From Allobacillus halotolerans (GTDB lineage: Bacteria; Bacillota; Bacilli; Bacillales; Alkalibacillaceae), in assembly GCF_028743495.1 (NCBI RefSeq), contig NZ_CP117968.1: a DNA stretch of 64,000 bases. One strand, 5' to 3'. The notes beneath the pieces are model-generated. The model was given only the letters and a program-made list of their open reading frames with translations. It was not told where the DNA came from and made no database searches. Within the stretch, counting starts at the first letter, position 1, and the number at the start of each line of letters is the position of its first letter. Position numbers and translations under genes: made by a program. This document shows, one piece after another, positions 27,098 to 35,461 of this stretch.

Positions 27098-27316
27098 TTT
27101 AGCAGTTACAACTTCTCAATAGCATTACACATCATTTTTGGTTTAATTTTACTTTGGTACAGTTTATTAGCGTCTTTTTTATATTTTATAACTGATTATA
27201 TTTTAAGGAAGAGGAATATTCATAAATGGAATAATGCTCTTAAGAGCCTGGGCATCCCCATTTTAGTCTGGATTGTATTTATGGGGAGCGTATATATTAT
27301 AGAGACGTTCAGGTGA
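27098..27316 (+). pseudogene. 3' remnant of a membrane protein gene cut by the IS
   Basis: An open frame of 72 codons without a usable start begins at the IS edge and ends TGA at 27314-27316. It reads as a two-segment membrane protein: SIALHIIFGLILLWYSLLA, then a basic loop (YILRKRNIHKWNNAL) and GIPILVWIVFMGSVYII. The frame is closed by TAG just upstream, inside the IS flank. Probably the tail of a gene truncated on IS21 insertion or a following deletion. Family not recognised. Confidence 0.5.
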
Positions 27317-27319
27317 ACG

Positions 27320-27353
27320 CTTATTCAAGAAAAGGGCGCAATTCTTGAATAAG
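27320..27353. repeat. Perfect 12-bp inverted repeat
   Basis: CTTATTCAAGAA (27320-27331) and TTCTTGAATAAG (27342-27353) surround a 10-base loop AAGGGCGCAA. There is no T run after it, so it is not a standard terminator. It lies between the membrane gene remnant and the convergent regulator gene and may be a dispersed palindrome or a bidirectional stop. Confidence 0.7.
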
Positions 27354-27431
27354 AAGGCACCCTTCAGTATAAAGCTATTTAATTGAATAAAGGACTCTAG
27401 ATTTTCTAAAGGCAATGCTTATCAAAATCAA

Positions 27432-27647
27432 TTATTTATTTTCATTTTCTTCGATATACTCCATTAAATCACCCGGCTGGCAATCCAGAGCTTTACAAAG
27501 TGCATCAAGTGTTGTAAAGCGGATTGCCTTTCCTTTTTCATTTTTAAGTATAGATAAGTTTGCTGGTGTGATTCCTACTAATTCAGAAAGTTTATTTAAT
27601 GACATTTTACGCTCAGCCATCATAACATCAAGTTTAATCCTTATCAT
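27432..27647 (-). CDS. XRE-family regulator (YozG-like)
   Basis: A 71-residue Cro/C1-type helix-turn-helix protein; the DNA-binding unit MSLNKLSELVGITPANLSIL and the recognition tail KAIRFTTLDALCKALDCQPGDLMEY are complete. Such short regulators are usually paired with a DUF2975 membrane protein, as here 27 bases upstream in the same direction (yoaS-yozG in B. subtilis). It probably regulates its own small operon. Confidence 0.85.
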   Translation of the reverse strand: MIRIKLDVMMAERKMSLNKLSELVGITPANLSILKNEKGKAIRFTTLDALCKALDCQPGDLMEYIEENENK

Positions 27648-27674
27648 TATTATTCGCCCACTTCATCTTCATCT

Positions 27675-28247
27675 TCATATTGTTTTCCTATTTTCTTCTA
27701 CTGCATTGACAGCCGTTCTCAAAGCTAATGCAATAATAATAAGTACTATTCCGCCGGCAATCATATCTATATAGGAAAGATTCGAAAAGGATACGTGTGC
27801 GTTAGTGATAGATAAAGCACTTAAAACCTTGGAAAGTATAAGATTACTCGTATAAGTAGAAGCAGTTCCTAAAATACCGATGGACAGGCCCAATTTAAAC
27901 AAAACAGATACATTTTCATACATAAAGAGACTATATGTATGAATGTTTTTTAAAAGTTTATACATAAACCAGAAAAACAGGAGTGCGGTTAATCCTGTAG
28001 TCAGCTCATTCACAAAATAAAGGATTAAAAATTGCCCTTCCTCATAAATTGCCGGTTGTTGACGAAAATCAATCGTAAAGTAAGCAAATACCGGTTCTAA
28101 AGGACCAAACGAATCGGCGAAACCGCTGGCAGGTATAAATAAACGAGACAAACCCTCCATCAACATAAAGATCATTAAAAGCATCATTAAATAAAAGCCA
28201 ATTAAAGATATGAGTGAACCTATTTTAAATATAATTTTTGATTTCAT
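27675..28247 (-). CDS. DUF2975 membrane protein (YoaS-like)
   Basis: A 190-residue protein with four hydrophobic segments (around residues 8-30, 68-95, 110-135 and 155-180), the DUF2975 pattern. The ATG at 28247 follows a GGAG site; a longer in-frame start at 28286 precedes that site. Function is unknown; pairing with an XRE regulator is the family rule. The AT-rich 260-base gap to the divergent ydbS-like gene must hold both promoters. Confidence 0.8.
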   Translation of the reverse strand: MKSKIIFKIGSLISLIGFYLMMLLMIFMLMEGLSRLFIPASGFADSFGPLEPVFAYFTIDFRQQPAIYEEGQFLILYFVNELTTGLTALLFFWFMYKLLKNIHTYSLFMYENVSVLFKLGLSIGILGTASTYTSNLILSKVLSALSITNAHVSFSNLSYIDMIAGGIVLIIIALALRTAVNAVEENRKTI

Positions 28248-28508
28248 AATTTGTCTCCTTGCTTTCAACCATAAATTTATTTCCATTTATGTAATTACAA
28301 AATAATAATAATCCAATCATATCATAATTTACCAATCAAATCATTTTCAATATTAATTTATTGATTATCAATAATAATATATTGTTATTGATGGATTTTT
28401 ATGTTATGTTATTTGGTGTTGACCAAGCAAATTGAGAGATTGTGAAAACTTATGATAAGAACATTGGAAAAAATTAATTAAGACAGGTAGTTACAGGAGC
28501 AGTGATTT
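28248..28508. other. Divergent intergenic region
   Basis: Very AT-rich, 261 bases, between the DUF2975 gene (minus) and the PH-domain genes (plus). It holds several TATAAT-like runs and short AT palindromes (TTGATTATCAATAATAATA region near 28362), but no pair of boxes stands out. No coding potential. Confidence 0.5.
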
Positions 28509-29003
28509 ATGGATCAACAAATTGTTACACCCCAACAACAACTATCCAAAGTTGTAATTAGAGTATGGATTATTGGGGAGATTATTGCTAATTTCATTGG
28601 GCTCTTAGTTCTTGCAGCATTGTTTTTTTTGGATTACAAATTTTCATGGCCGGAATGGGCTGGGTGGATCATTTTGGTTGTCACTATTCTTTCTGTCGTT
28701 GGAACAATATGGTCTGTGTTTTTCGAGCCATCTTTGAAGTTTAATAGTTGGCGCTATGATGTCAATGAGGACTTTTTGCAATTGAAATATGGGATTTTCA
28801 TCGAGAAACATGAACTTATTCCAATGACAAAAATACAGTCAGTTGCAACAAATCAGGGACCAATTATGAGAAAGTACGGCCTTTATTCGGTTTCCATTAC
28901 TACAATGGCGTCCTCTCACAAAATCCCTGCACTATCTGAAAAAGTTGCAATTGAACTAAGAAGCCAAATTGCTTATTTTGCAAAAGTAAAGGAAGTGGAG
29001 TAA
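28509..29003 (+). CDS. PH-domain membrane protein (YdbS-like)
   Basis: A 164-residue protein with two hydrophobic segments (about residues 17-43 and 53-75) followed by a bacterial PH domain (bPH2/DUF304) with YGIFIEKHELIPMTKIQSV. It matches B. subtilis YdbS in length, order and pairing. Its stop overlaps the start of the next gene by one base. A link to resistance against membrane-active compounds is known for related proteins but is inferred here. Confidence 0.85.
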   Translation: MDQQIVTPQQQLSKVVIRVWIIGEIIANFIGLLVLAALFFLDYKFSWPEWAGWIILVVTILSVVGTIWSVFFEPSLKFNSWRYDVNEDFLQLKYGIFIEKHELIPMTKIQSVATNQGPIMRKYGLYSVSITTMASSHKIPALSEKVAIELRSQIAYFAKVKEVE

Positions 29004-30508
29004 TGGGACAGAAGAAACGATATCACCCATTGAATATATTGTTCGACTTCTGGAGGCTCCTGAAAAATGCATTCTTCTTTGTATTGTTTCTTTTCATTAT
29101 TAACTATGATTCCAGTTCAGCTTGGATTAATTATGGACGAATCATTTTTTGTTTGGCAGTCGTTTTAACTGTTTTTTCAATAATTTATAAATGGTTCACA
29201 CAAAAATATTTGCTTGATGATGTTTCTTTTCATATGTACAAAGGGTTATTTAATAAATCGGAGCGGACCATTCCTTATACCAAGATTCACAATATCCAAC
29301 GTAGGCAGACATTTATTCACAAGCTATTTGGATTGGCTTCTGTAGTTTTTGAAACAAGTATGACAGATACAGATGCTTCGATAAAATTTGGTGTCATTTC
29401 ACAAAAAGAACTTAATGAACTGGAAGCAAGGATACACCAATCAGGCAGCACTAATCATGATGTAGTAGCCTATGAAGCAGTACCTGAGGCAGAAAAAGAG
29501 GAACAAGTAATATGTAACAGAACGGTCCATTTTAGACCGACAAGAAAAGATACTATCAAAGCTTCTTTCACATCGCTCAGCTTTTTAGTACTTATTCCGA
29601 TAATTGTTTCTGTGTCATCTGAGATAGAGGATATATTTGATATAGAAGACAAGGCGAAAACATTTTTAATGTCTAACATCAATTCCTGGTGGATTATTTC
29701 ATTGTTCATTGTTGCTTTGGTTATCATGTCCGTTGCTTTTGGGGTTGTCCGGACATTTTTAAGGTATGGAAGATACGAAATTGCTTCTGATGATAAAACG
29801 ATTTTTATTTCAAAAGGAATCCTGGAAGAATCAACTTTTACCATATCAAAGGATAAAGTTCAGGCTGTTGAAGTTACTCAATCACTGATAAAACGAATGC
29901 TCGGACTTGCTGAAGTAAAGTTGATCAGTGCAGGAAGTGTTGGTGAAAGTGAAGATGAAACAAATTCACTTTATCCCTTTCTGCCTGTTCAGCGGGCATA
30001 TGAGATGTTAGAGGAAGTGCTTCCAGATTATGAGGTAACACAGAAGATGTATCTTTTACCGGGAAAATCATTATGGGTTCGACTGTTAAGACCAAGCTGG
30101 CTCTGGATTATTGCAACTATTGCGCTATTCTTTTTCAGGCCCCAGGTATTCGATGTGAAACAAGCATGGTGGATCATTTCGGTTTTTTTATTTCTAATTA
30201 TCTATATACATCGAATCCTCGATTTTATAAACACGAGATATATGTTGAATGGCGGCTTTATACAGTTTAAAACAGGGAGTCTGCAAACAACAATGTTTGT
30301 TTCAAAACGAAAGAAAGTAATTGAAGTGGAAGTATCCCGCAGTAGATTGCAGAAACAATTGGGACTGTCAACCATCAATATGGTAAATCGCTCCAAACCA
30401 GTCCATCACACAATGATTAAAGATGTACCAGAATTGATGGCAGATGCCTATCGTACATGGTATATCAAACGCACAGAAGATATTGAAATTGAAAAAACCA
30501 GTATTTAA
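29003..30508 (+). CDS. PH-domain membrane protein (YdbT-like)
   Basis: A 501-residue membrane protein with three bPH2 units: around residues 75-130 (YKGLFNKSERTIPYTKIHNI), 260-330 (ISKGILEESTFTISKDKVQA) and 420-480 (GSLQTTMFVSKRKKVIEVEV), each after a pair of hydrophobic segments. This is the YdbT arrangement. It forms a two-gene operon with the YdbS-like gene. Cellular role unknown; the two proteins probably form a complex in the membrane. Confidence 0.85.
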   Translation: MGQKKRYHPLNILFDFWRLLKNAFFFVLFLFIINYDSSSAWINYGRIIFCLAVVLTVFSIIYKWFTQKYLLDDVSFHMYKGLFNKSERTIPYTKIHNIQRRQTFIHKLFGLASVVFETSMTDTDASIKFGVISQKELNELEARIHQSGSTNHDVVAYEAVPEAEKEEQVICNRTVHFRPTRKDTIKASFTSLSFLVLIPIIVSVSSEIEDIFDIEDKAKTFLMSNINSWWIISLFIVALVIMSVAFGVVRTFLRYGRYEIASDDKTIFISKGILEESTFTISKDKVQAVEVTQSLIKRMLGLAEVKLISAGSVGESEDETNSLYPFLPVQRAYEMLEEVLPDYEVTQKMYLLPGKSLWVRLLRPSWLWIIATIALFFFRPQVFDVKQAWWIISVFLFLIIYIHRILDFINTRYMLNGGFIQFKTGSLQTTMFVSKRKKVIEVEVSRSRLQKQLGLSTINMVNRSKPVHHTMIKDVPELMADAYRTWYIKRTEDIEIEKTSI

Positions 30509-30538
30509 ATAAACAATAAATGAAGGGGGCAAGTTATC

Positions 30539-30649
30539 ATGATTCATATATTAAAACGGGAATTCATTGATGCATTTAAAAGTGTACGCTCTATTTTGAT
30601 TCTATTATTTTGTAGTGTTATTAATGAGGGATGGACGGGAAATAGATAG
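30539..30649 (+). pseudogene. 5' remnant of an ABC-2-type permease gene
   Basis: A good ribosome-binding site (GAAGGGGGC) precedes ATG at 30539. The product starts MIHILKREFIDAFKSVRSIL, a beginning typical of ABC-2 transporter permeases, but reaches a stop after 36 codons, soon after the first hydrophobic run. The rest of the permease is absent, so a deletion joined this start to unrelated sequence at about 30612. Confidence 0.55.
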
Positions 30650-30812
30650 AGACAATAGCACTGCTACAATTTCTAAAACGGCTTCTGCTTCAGCAGTCAC
30701 TTACCCTGGTGTTGTACCTGTTGGAACAGAATATAGAGCTCATGGAACGCATACTATAACAAAGGGCCTAAGGCAATCACTAGGGTATACTGGTGACCGT
30801 ATAAGTTATTAA
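30615..30812 (+). pseudogene. Probable 3' remnant of an unknown gene
   Basis: An open frame of 65 codons (GTG at 30615) lacking a good ribosome-binding site. From DRDNSTATISKTASASAVTY on it looks like real protein with a polar, Thr/Ser-rich, secreted-type composition, ending TKGLRQSLGYTGDRISY just before a strong terminator. I take it as the tail of a gene whose front was deleted when it was joined to the permease remnant. Family not recognised; it could also be a small intact gene. Confidence 0.35.
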
Positions 30813-30846
30813 AAAAAGAGGTCGTTTCTGACCTCTTTTTTATTTT
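30811..30846 (+). terminator. Strong terminator
   Basis: AAAAAGAGGTC pairs with GACCTCTTTTTT around a GTTTCT loop. It follows the gene remnant and lies just before the lipoprotein gene, whose ribosome-binding site begins in the T-rich tail. Confidence 0.85.
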
Positions 30847-30859
30847 GGGAGGAAACATA

Positions 30860-31870
30860 ATGGAACGGATTATCTTACTTTTAGTCATTTTTATGGTGAC
30901 TGTATTACTATCAGGTTGTAATAGCCAAGATATCAATGGTTTATCGTTTATAATTGAAGAGGAAACTCGTAAGAATGAAAACCAATTGATTCAACCTACA
31001 GATATAGAAGAACTTGGTTATAAGCCTCATTATGAAGTAGAAATTCTAATAGATGATGGGTTTTCATCTTCATTTAATTTATTAGGTGAGAGGTTGGAAT
31101 ACCTTCGTCCTGTGGATAATACTGCTTCATTCGATTTAATTTTAGATATAGATAGTCCGGTAACGAAAAATTTTAGACTTATGATCTGGAATAATAATCA
31201 GTTTCTTCCGATACACGTTAATAATGAACAAAAAGATTCACAAACATACTATGATATACAGATGCCATCAGGAAATCATTCTATTACGTTATCTAATATA
31301 ATAAACTTAGACGAAAACTTTGAATTTAACGAAATTGCTTTTATTTTATTAGATAAAGATGCCCCAGTTGATATTAATCTTGGATATAGCCCAATTCGAA
31401 TGTACATTGCTAATACTGATAACTTGTCACAAGTAGAAATAGATAACAAAGATACTTATAAAGAAGATTTATCCTTGTTAGAGGATAGTGATTCCAACAA
31501 TGGGCAAGGTATACCTGAATTGACAATTTTAAATCATGATAAAATGATGTTAAATACAAGTGGCATTACAAGTCAAAGTCGTTATTTATCCATTGAACAG
31601 GTGAATACTGATGTGATAGAAAGTATTATTTTTTTTAATTTTGATGGAGAAATATATGAGAGTTTTACAACAAGACATCCAGTAGGTAAAAAGGCAGTTG
31701 TTCCTATACCAAAAGCTATTATTAACAACTTAGGGGAAACAGATTATTATGTGTTAATAAACAATAATTTTGGAAAAAGCGGAATAAAACAAATTAAAAA
31801 CATTATTAATGGTGATTCTACCGCGTATACAAATTTTTCCTATTTATATAAAATTGGTAGTATTGATTAA
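30860..31870 (+). CDS. Predicted lipoprotein of unknown function
   Basis: A 336-residue exported lipoprotein: hydrophobic signal and lipobox LLSGC with the modified cysteine at residue 20. The mature part is acidic and asparagine-rich, with beta-rich segments (YEVEILIDDGFSSSFNLLG, KNFRLMIWNNNQFLPI). ATG at 30860 follows GGGAGG. No family recognised. Its transcription must begin after the terminator at 30811 or read through it. It is the last gene before the right-hand att-like repeat. Confidence 0.7.
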   Translation: MERIILLLVIFMVTVLLSGCNSQDINGLSFIIEEETRKNENQLIQPTDIEELGYKPHYEVEILIDDGFSSSFNLLGERLEYLRPVDNTASFDLILDIDSPVTKNFRLMIWNNNQFLPIHVNNEQKDSQTYYDIQMPSGNHSITLSNIINLDENFEFNEIAFILLDKDAPVDINLGYSPIRMYIANTDNLSQVEIDNKDTYKEDLSLLEDSDSNNGQGIPELTILNHDKMMLNTSGITSQSRYLSIEQVNTDVIESIIFFNFDGEIYESFTTRHPVGKKAVVPIPKAIINNLGETDYYVLINNNFGKSGIKQIKNIINGDSTAYTNFSYLYKIGSID

Positions 31871-32752
31871 TGTAAATATCGAATTTATTTCAGTTTGACA
31901 TGAGCATTGTCTTAGAAATCGTTAAATACTAATAAAATTAGTAAGATGGTGCTTCTCCCGTTTCTCCTATTATTACAAAACATGCCTACATAGAATCGAC
32001 GTCAGGTCACAAACAGCCAATCGTAAAAGACGGTTGGATATTTGCACATTACATCAGATTTCTTATGAGATATCGTGAAATATTGATTTAAAATTGCAAT
32101 GCTTTGGCTGAAATAACTTGATGCTTTTCACGAACGAGAAGTTGTTAAAGGAAAATCACAAAACCCCTTAGATCAAGTGATATGATGAGAATTCACAATA
32201 ATCGTGTTTGACTCAAGAGAGGTCAGTGCATTCCTGTCAAATGTAGTATCATACGATATGCGATAAGGTCTGTTATAAACCACAGGAAAGAGATCTTCCT
32301 TGGTTTCAGGCCAGTTAGATCTATTTCTTACTTGCGCTGCTTCCCCCCATCACTGTAGAATGATTCAATGTTGACCAAGGATACTAGTGTATCTTTGCTC
32401 TTTATTAATTAATCATTTTTTCAAAAAAGGACTCATATTCTCGAATCAAGCTTTATAATTCTGTTTTGGCCATACTTTACTTCTCTTTATTTCTCAATAA
32501 ATTTTGTGAAAAGCTGTACTTAAACAAAACGGGTGCTTTAATTTAATAAGCTCCCAGAATCTTACTTTTTATAAAGCGATGAAACATGTTAACAAAATGT
32601 ATTCAACTAACATCTATCTTGCTGGTTCAAATTGGTTCAAGTAACGTCAATTTCAATCCTTTTCCATCCATTTTTATCCACATAATAATTCCTAAAACGT
32701 TGATTTAAATGGATTAAGGTGTACTCAATATACTGATAATTAACTTGTATAT
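31871..32752. other. Gene-poor gap at the right end of the island
   Basis: About 880 bases with no convincing gene. On the minus strand a 52-codon open stretch without a start (about 32177-32341, containing VVYNRPYRISYDTTFDRNAL) looks protein-like and may be a decayed gene end; no family was recognised. The rest is AT-rich with scattered stops on both strands. Confidence 0.4.
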
Positions 32753-32820
32753 TTCTCAAAACGTTAATCTTGAATATACAGCTAAAACTCCCAGTCATAA
32801 TGGCTTGGGAGTTTTTTGTT
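32753..32820 (+). repeat. Right copy of att-like direct repeat
   Basis: A degenerate copy of the rpsI end: TTCTCAAAACGTTAA still encodes FSKR-stop, followed by about the same 20 bases and the same terminator hairpin (32783-32818). There is no S9 coding sequence upstream of those codons, so this copy serves no gene. It marks the probable right boundary of a ~14-kb insertion. Confidence 0.75.
32783..32818 (+). terminator. Terminator in the right att-like repeat
   Basis: ACTCCCA pairs with TGGGAGT around a loop GTCATAATGGCT-type sequence, followed by six T. It differs from the rpsI terminator at one loop-side base and one T. Confidence 0.8.
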
Positions 32821-33050
32821 GGACTATTTTAGCGTTGCAATTGATGTCTTACACGTGAGCAAGTAAGTGAAATAAATGAGAGGAGATCTCAAGTTCCTTT
32901 TTAAAATTTGTAGCGTCTATGATCAATAGAAAAGAGCGTTATACAACTACAAAAGCATCCATTCAGCACGAATTATGTTGTCTCCATTCTGTCTGTTTAC
33001 CGGAAAAAAGTGTTATACTACAAATAACATTTACGTTTGAGGTGCTTTTA

Positions 33051-33284
33051 ATGAAAAAGCTAAATATAAATGAACTTAACAATTTAATCGAAAGCCAGAA
33101 ATCTAAAGTAGAACGAATCCTTGCTCGAGATCGAAAAAGCGGACGAATTGTTCGTATGCATGAACGAGACATCGATGAACAAAAAATATTGGATATCCTA
33201 TGTATCAAACGGTGGGAAAAGGCTGAGGAAGAAGGGAAAGTAAAATATATCACAGAGCGGAAGTGGTATTATGAATTCGATTGA
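33051..33284 (+). CDS. Small protein paired with a nucleotidyltransferase
   Basis: A 77-residue charged protein (MKKLNINELNNLIESQKSKV), about one third K/R/E, probably helical. ATG at 33051 follows GAGGTG; a longer frame starting at 32919 has no ribosome-binding site. It overlaps the next gene by 14 bases. Its size, charge and overlap with a nucleotidyltransferase-like gene fit an antitoxin, but no antitoxin family was recognised. Confidence 0.6.
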   Translation: MKKLNINELNNLIESQKSKVERILARDRKSGRIVRMHERDIDEQKILDILCIKRWEKAEEEGKVKYITERKWYYEFD

Positions 33285-33840
33285 AAAAGCTAGACTTCAG
33301 CTATCTACGTTGAAGGGGAAACCAAAATTTGAGAAAATGTTACAAACCACCGCAATTCTTACAAAATTATTTGAACAAGAAAAATTGAAGCCAATCATTG
33401 TCGGAGGGTTAGCTGTAGAAATCTATACTCGAAGTGAATATACCACATCGGATATAGATATTATTTTTAGTCAACGTGAAATTGCTGACAGCTATTTGAA
33501 ATCGCTTGGATTTATAGCGGAAGGCCGGCATTGGTATCATGAGGAACTGATGATTAGCATTGAGATTCCAAATGATATGTTAGAGGATGCAGATTATGAT
33601 AAGGTGATTGAGTTACAATTAGAGAATAATCTCCATGTATATGTCATTGGAATTGAAGATATTATTCTCGATCGATTGCGTGCTTGTGTCCATTGGAAAT
33701 CATCATCTGACTGCGAATGGGCCAAAAGATTATATTTGATGCATGCCGAACGACTAGATATGGACTACTTAATAAATACATCTCGCAAAGATAACACTTT
33801 TAATAAATTGAATGATTGGTTAAATGAAATGCAAGAATAA
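33271..33840 (+). CDS. Nucleotidyltransferase-fold protein (possible toxin)
   Basis: A 189-residue protein with a minimal nucleotidyltransferase core: IIVGGLAVEIYTRSEYTTSD places GG at residues 45-46 and DID at 61-63, the metal-binding pair of the superfamily. A third acidic residue probably lies in MISIEIPND. Related families (DUF6036, AbiEii, MNT) include toxins that modify tRNA or other proteins. The overlapping small upstream gene makes a toxin-antitoxin pair plausible. It lies just outside the right island boundary. Target unknown. Confidence 0.65.
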   Translation: MNSIEKARLQLSTLKGKPKFEKMLQTTAILTKLFEQEKLKPIIVGGLAVEIYTRSEYTTSDIDIIFSQREIADSYLKSLGFIAEGRHWYHEELMISIEIPNDMLEDADYDKVIELQLENNLHVYVIGIEDIILDRLRACVHWKSSSDCEWAKRLYLMHAERLDMDYLINTSRKDNTFNKLNDWLNEMQE

Positions 33841-33887
33841 TATTTTAACGGACACATATCCATACAGTAAGATTGGTAGGGGGAAAT

Positions 33888-34502
33888 ATGAAAAGATTAT
33901 TCACGAAACTCATCATCGTGTTGTTGTTCGTCGTTCTAAGTGCTTGTAATAGTAGTTCCAATTCAAACACTAATACTCTTTCTGTTGCAGAATTAACAGA
34001 AAGAGAAAATGCAATCCTTGCTACTACTGCGGACAAATCGTTTGTATTTGATTTTGAGACAGATGGCGAATATAAAGAGGTGTCTGTATGGCTTGAGAAG
34101 TATGAAGCAGGAGAATTGGTTGATGATCGATTAAGTGAAATAACAACAAACATAAATGAAAATGGTTCAATAATTTTTTCAAACACGAAGAGCAATAATA
34201 CAGAAAAACAACAACCATTTGCGATTGGAATAGGTAGTGATGGTAGCACAGGATCTACAAGTGGTTTCGATGTAAATTCAAATGACTTAAATGATATGGC
34301 AAGTGTGTGGGGGAGTTTTCCAGAAGAGTTGAGCTTAGATCAAGACGAATTAGTGCTAGCGTACATTGGCTATTCTGATGATAAAAACATGAGCTCTCTT
34401 ACAACGGATTTTTACGAAAACCCTGAAGGTAATGAAAATAAGTTAGAGGAATATAATGTTGCTTATCTTCTCAAAGCAGATTTCGTAGAGAAAAATAATT
34501 AA
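33888..34502 (+). CDS. Predicted lipoprotein
   Basis: A 204-residue exported lipoprotein with signal MKRLFTKLIIVLLFVVLSAC, cysteine at residue 20, followed by a Ser/Asn linker. The mature part is acidic. ATG at 33888 follows GGGGG. Family not recognised. It is followed by a bidirectional hairpin shared with the convergent GNAT gene. Confidence 0.65.
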   Translation: MKRLFTKLIIVLLFVVLSACNSSSNSNTNTLSVAELTERENAILATTADKSFVFDFETDGEYKEVSVWLEKYEAGELVDDRLSEITTNINENGSIIFSNTKSNNTEKQQPFAIGIGSDGSTGSTSGFDVNSNDLNDMASVWGSFPEELSLDQDELVLAYIGYSDDKNMSSLTTDFYENPEGNENKLEEYNVAYLLKADFVEKNN

Positions 34503-34564
34503 CCAATCTCACTTTCTCTGTTGAGGGGGGGTGTGAGGATTTTTTGGCTGGAAATTGACAGAAT

Positions 34565-34598
34565 AAACGTCTCGAGAAGCAATCTCGAGACGTTTTCA
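34565..34598. terminator. Bidirectional terminator
   Basis: AACGTCTCGAGA and TCTCGAGACGTT form a perfect 12-bp stem around a five-base loop, followed by TTTC. It separates the lipoprotein gene from the convergent acetyltransferase gene. Confidence 0.85.
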
Positions 34599-34604
34599 AT
34601 ATAT

Positions 34605-35021
34605 CTAATGATTATTCAATTGAACAAAAGCAACGAGCTCACCTTGATCGCAGGATCGGAAGTTATTTTTCTCATAGAATTGCCGAACATCAGGGGCGTC
34701 ATCGGTTAATAGAACCTTTTGCCGGACATCTGAATATTTAGCAAGAATCTGCTTCATCAATTCTGATCCAATGCCCTCTTTTTGGTATTCTCGCAAGACG
34801 ATTATATCTTGAATATAAATAATCGTTAACCCGTCTCCGACGACACGTATCAATCCGACCAATCGATCGCGATCCCAAGCAGTGATAACTGAAAGTGATT
34901 GGTCGATTGCCTGCATTAAGCGCGGCATATCTTTTGTATAGAGTGTCCATTGGGCATCCTCGTATAGTGCTTTGACGTTTTCTGCGTTTAGTGTTTGGTT
35001 CTCTGAATAATGAATGTTCAA
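34605..35021 (-). CDS. GNAT-family N-acetyltransferase
   Basis: A 138-residue GNAT protein. The acetyl-CoA binding motif A reads VLREYQKEGIGSELMKQIL, and the C-terminal ADDAPDVRQFYEKNNF-type segment (here LTDDAPDVRQFYEKNNF) is the usual motif B. The start TTG at 35021 lies seven bases after AGGAGG; the longer frame to 35057 places the ribosome-binding site inside the gene. Substrate unknown. Confidence 0.85.
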   Translation of the reverse strand: MNIHYSENQTLNAENVKALYEDAQWTLYTKDMPRLMQAIDQSLSVITAWDRDRLVGLIRVVGDGLTIIYIQDIIVLREYQKEGIGSELMKQILAKYSDVRQKVLLTDDAPDVRQFYEKNNFRSCDQGELVAFVQLNNH

Positions 35022-35057
35022 GATAAACCTCCTATGGATGAGGAGTTTAGTATTCAA

Positions 35058-35405
35058 TTAAAGTAAACTCTTCAGTACTTGTGCATGATTATACTTCTCT
35101 TCTTTCGTCGCCGTCAATAGGGTGACATCATGCTTCTGGATTAACTTTTGTAGTTCAGAATAGGCTTCTTTCTGATCTTCGTTGTCTTTTAGTTCCTCTT
35201 TATATTTCTTTTTGAATGAGTCAAATTTATCTGGATCATGGTCAAACCATTGACGTAAGTCCTTGCTTGGTGCTATTTCTTTTAACCATTCATCAAGTTT
35301 GGCATCCTCTTTGGAAACGCCTCTTGGCCAGACACCATCTACAAGTACACGCTTTCCATCCGATTTGGCACTATCTTCATAAATGCGTTTCACATGTACA
35401 GTCAT
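35058..35405 (-). CDS. DUF488-family protein (YeaO-like)
   Basis: A 115-residue protein with the DUF488 core: VHVKRIYEDSAKSDGKRVLV, VDGVWPRGVSKEDAKLDEWL, and LLTATKEEKYNHAQVLKSLL. The family is widespread and of unknown function. GAGGTGAT precedes the ATG at 35405. It lies upstream of the GNAT gene on the same strand with a 36-base gap, so they may share a transcript. Confidence 0.88.
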   Translation of the reverse strand: MTVHVKRIYEDSAKSDGKRVLVDGVWPRGVSKEDAKLDEWLKEIAPSKDLRQWFDHDPDKFDSFKKKYKEELKDNEDQKEAYSELQKLIQKHDVTLLTATKEEKYNHAQVLKSLL

Positions 35406-35461
35406 ACGATATCACCTCTACTGTTACCGTAACCTGAAAACATAAATGTCAAACGCTGAAA

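Noticed and set aside
18710..32780. Prophage
   Set aside because: No capsid, terminase, portal, tail, lysis or integrase genes are present.
34521..34709. A 62-codon plus-strand frame after the lipoprotein gene
   Set aside because: It runs through the bidirectional terminator and into the antisense of the GNAT gene.
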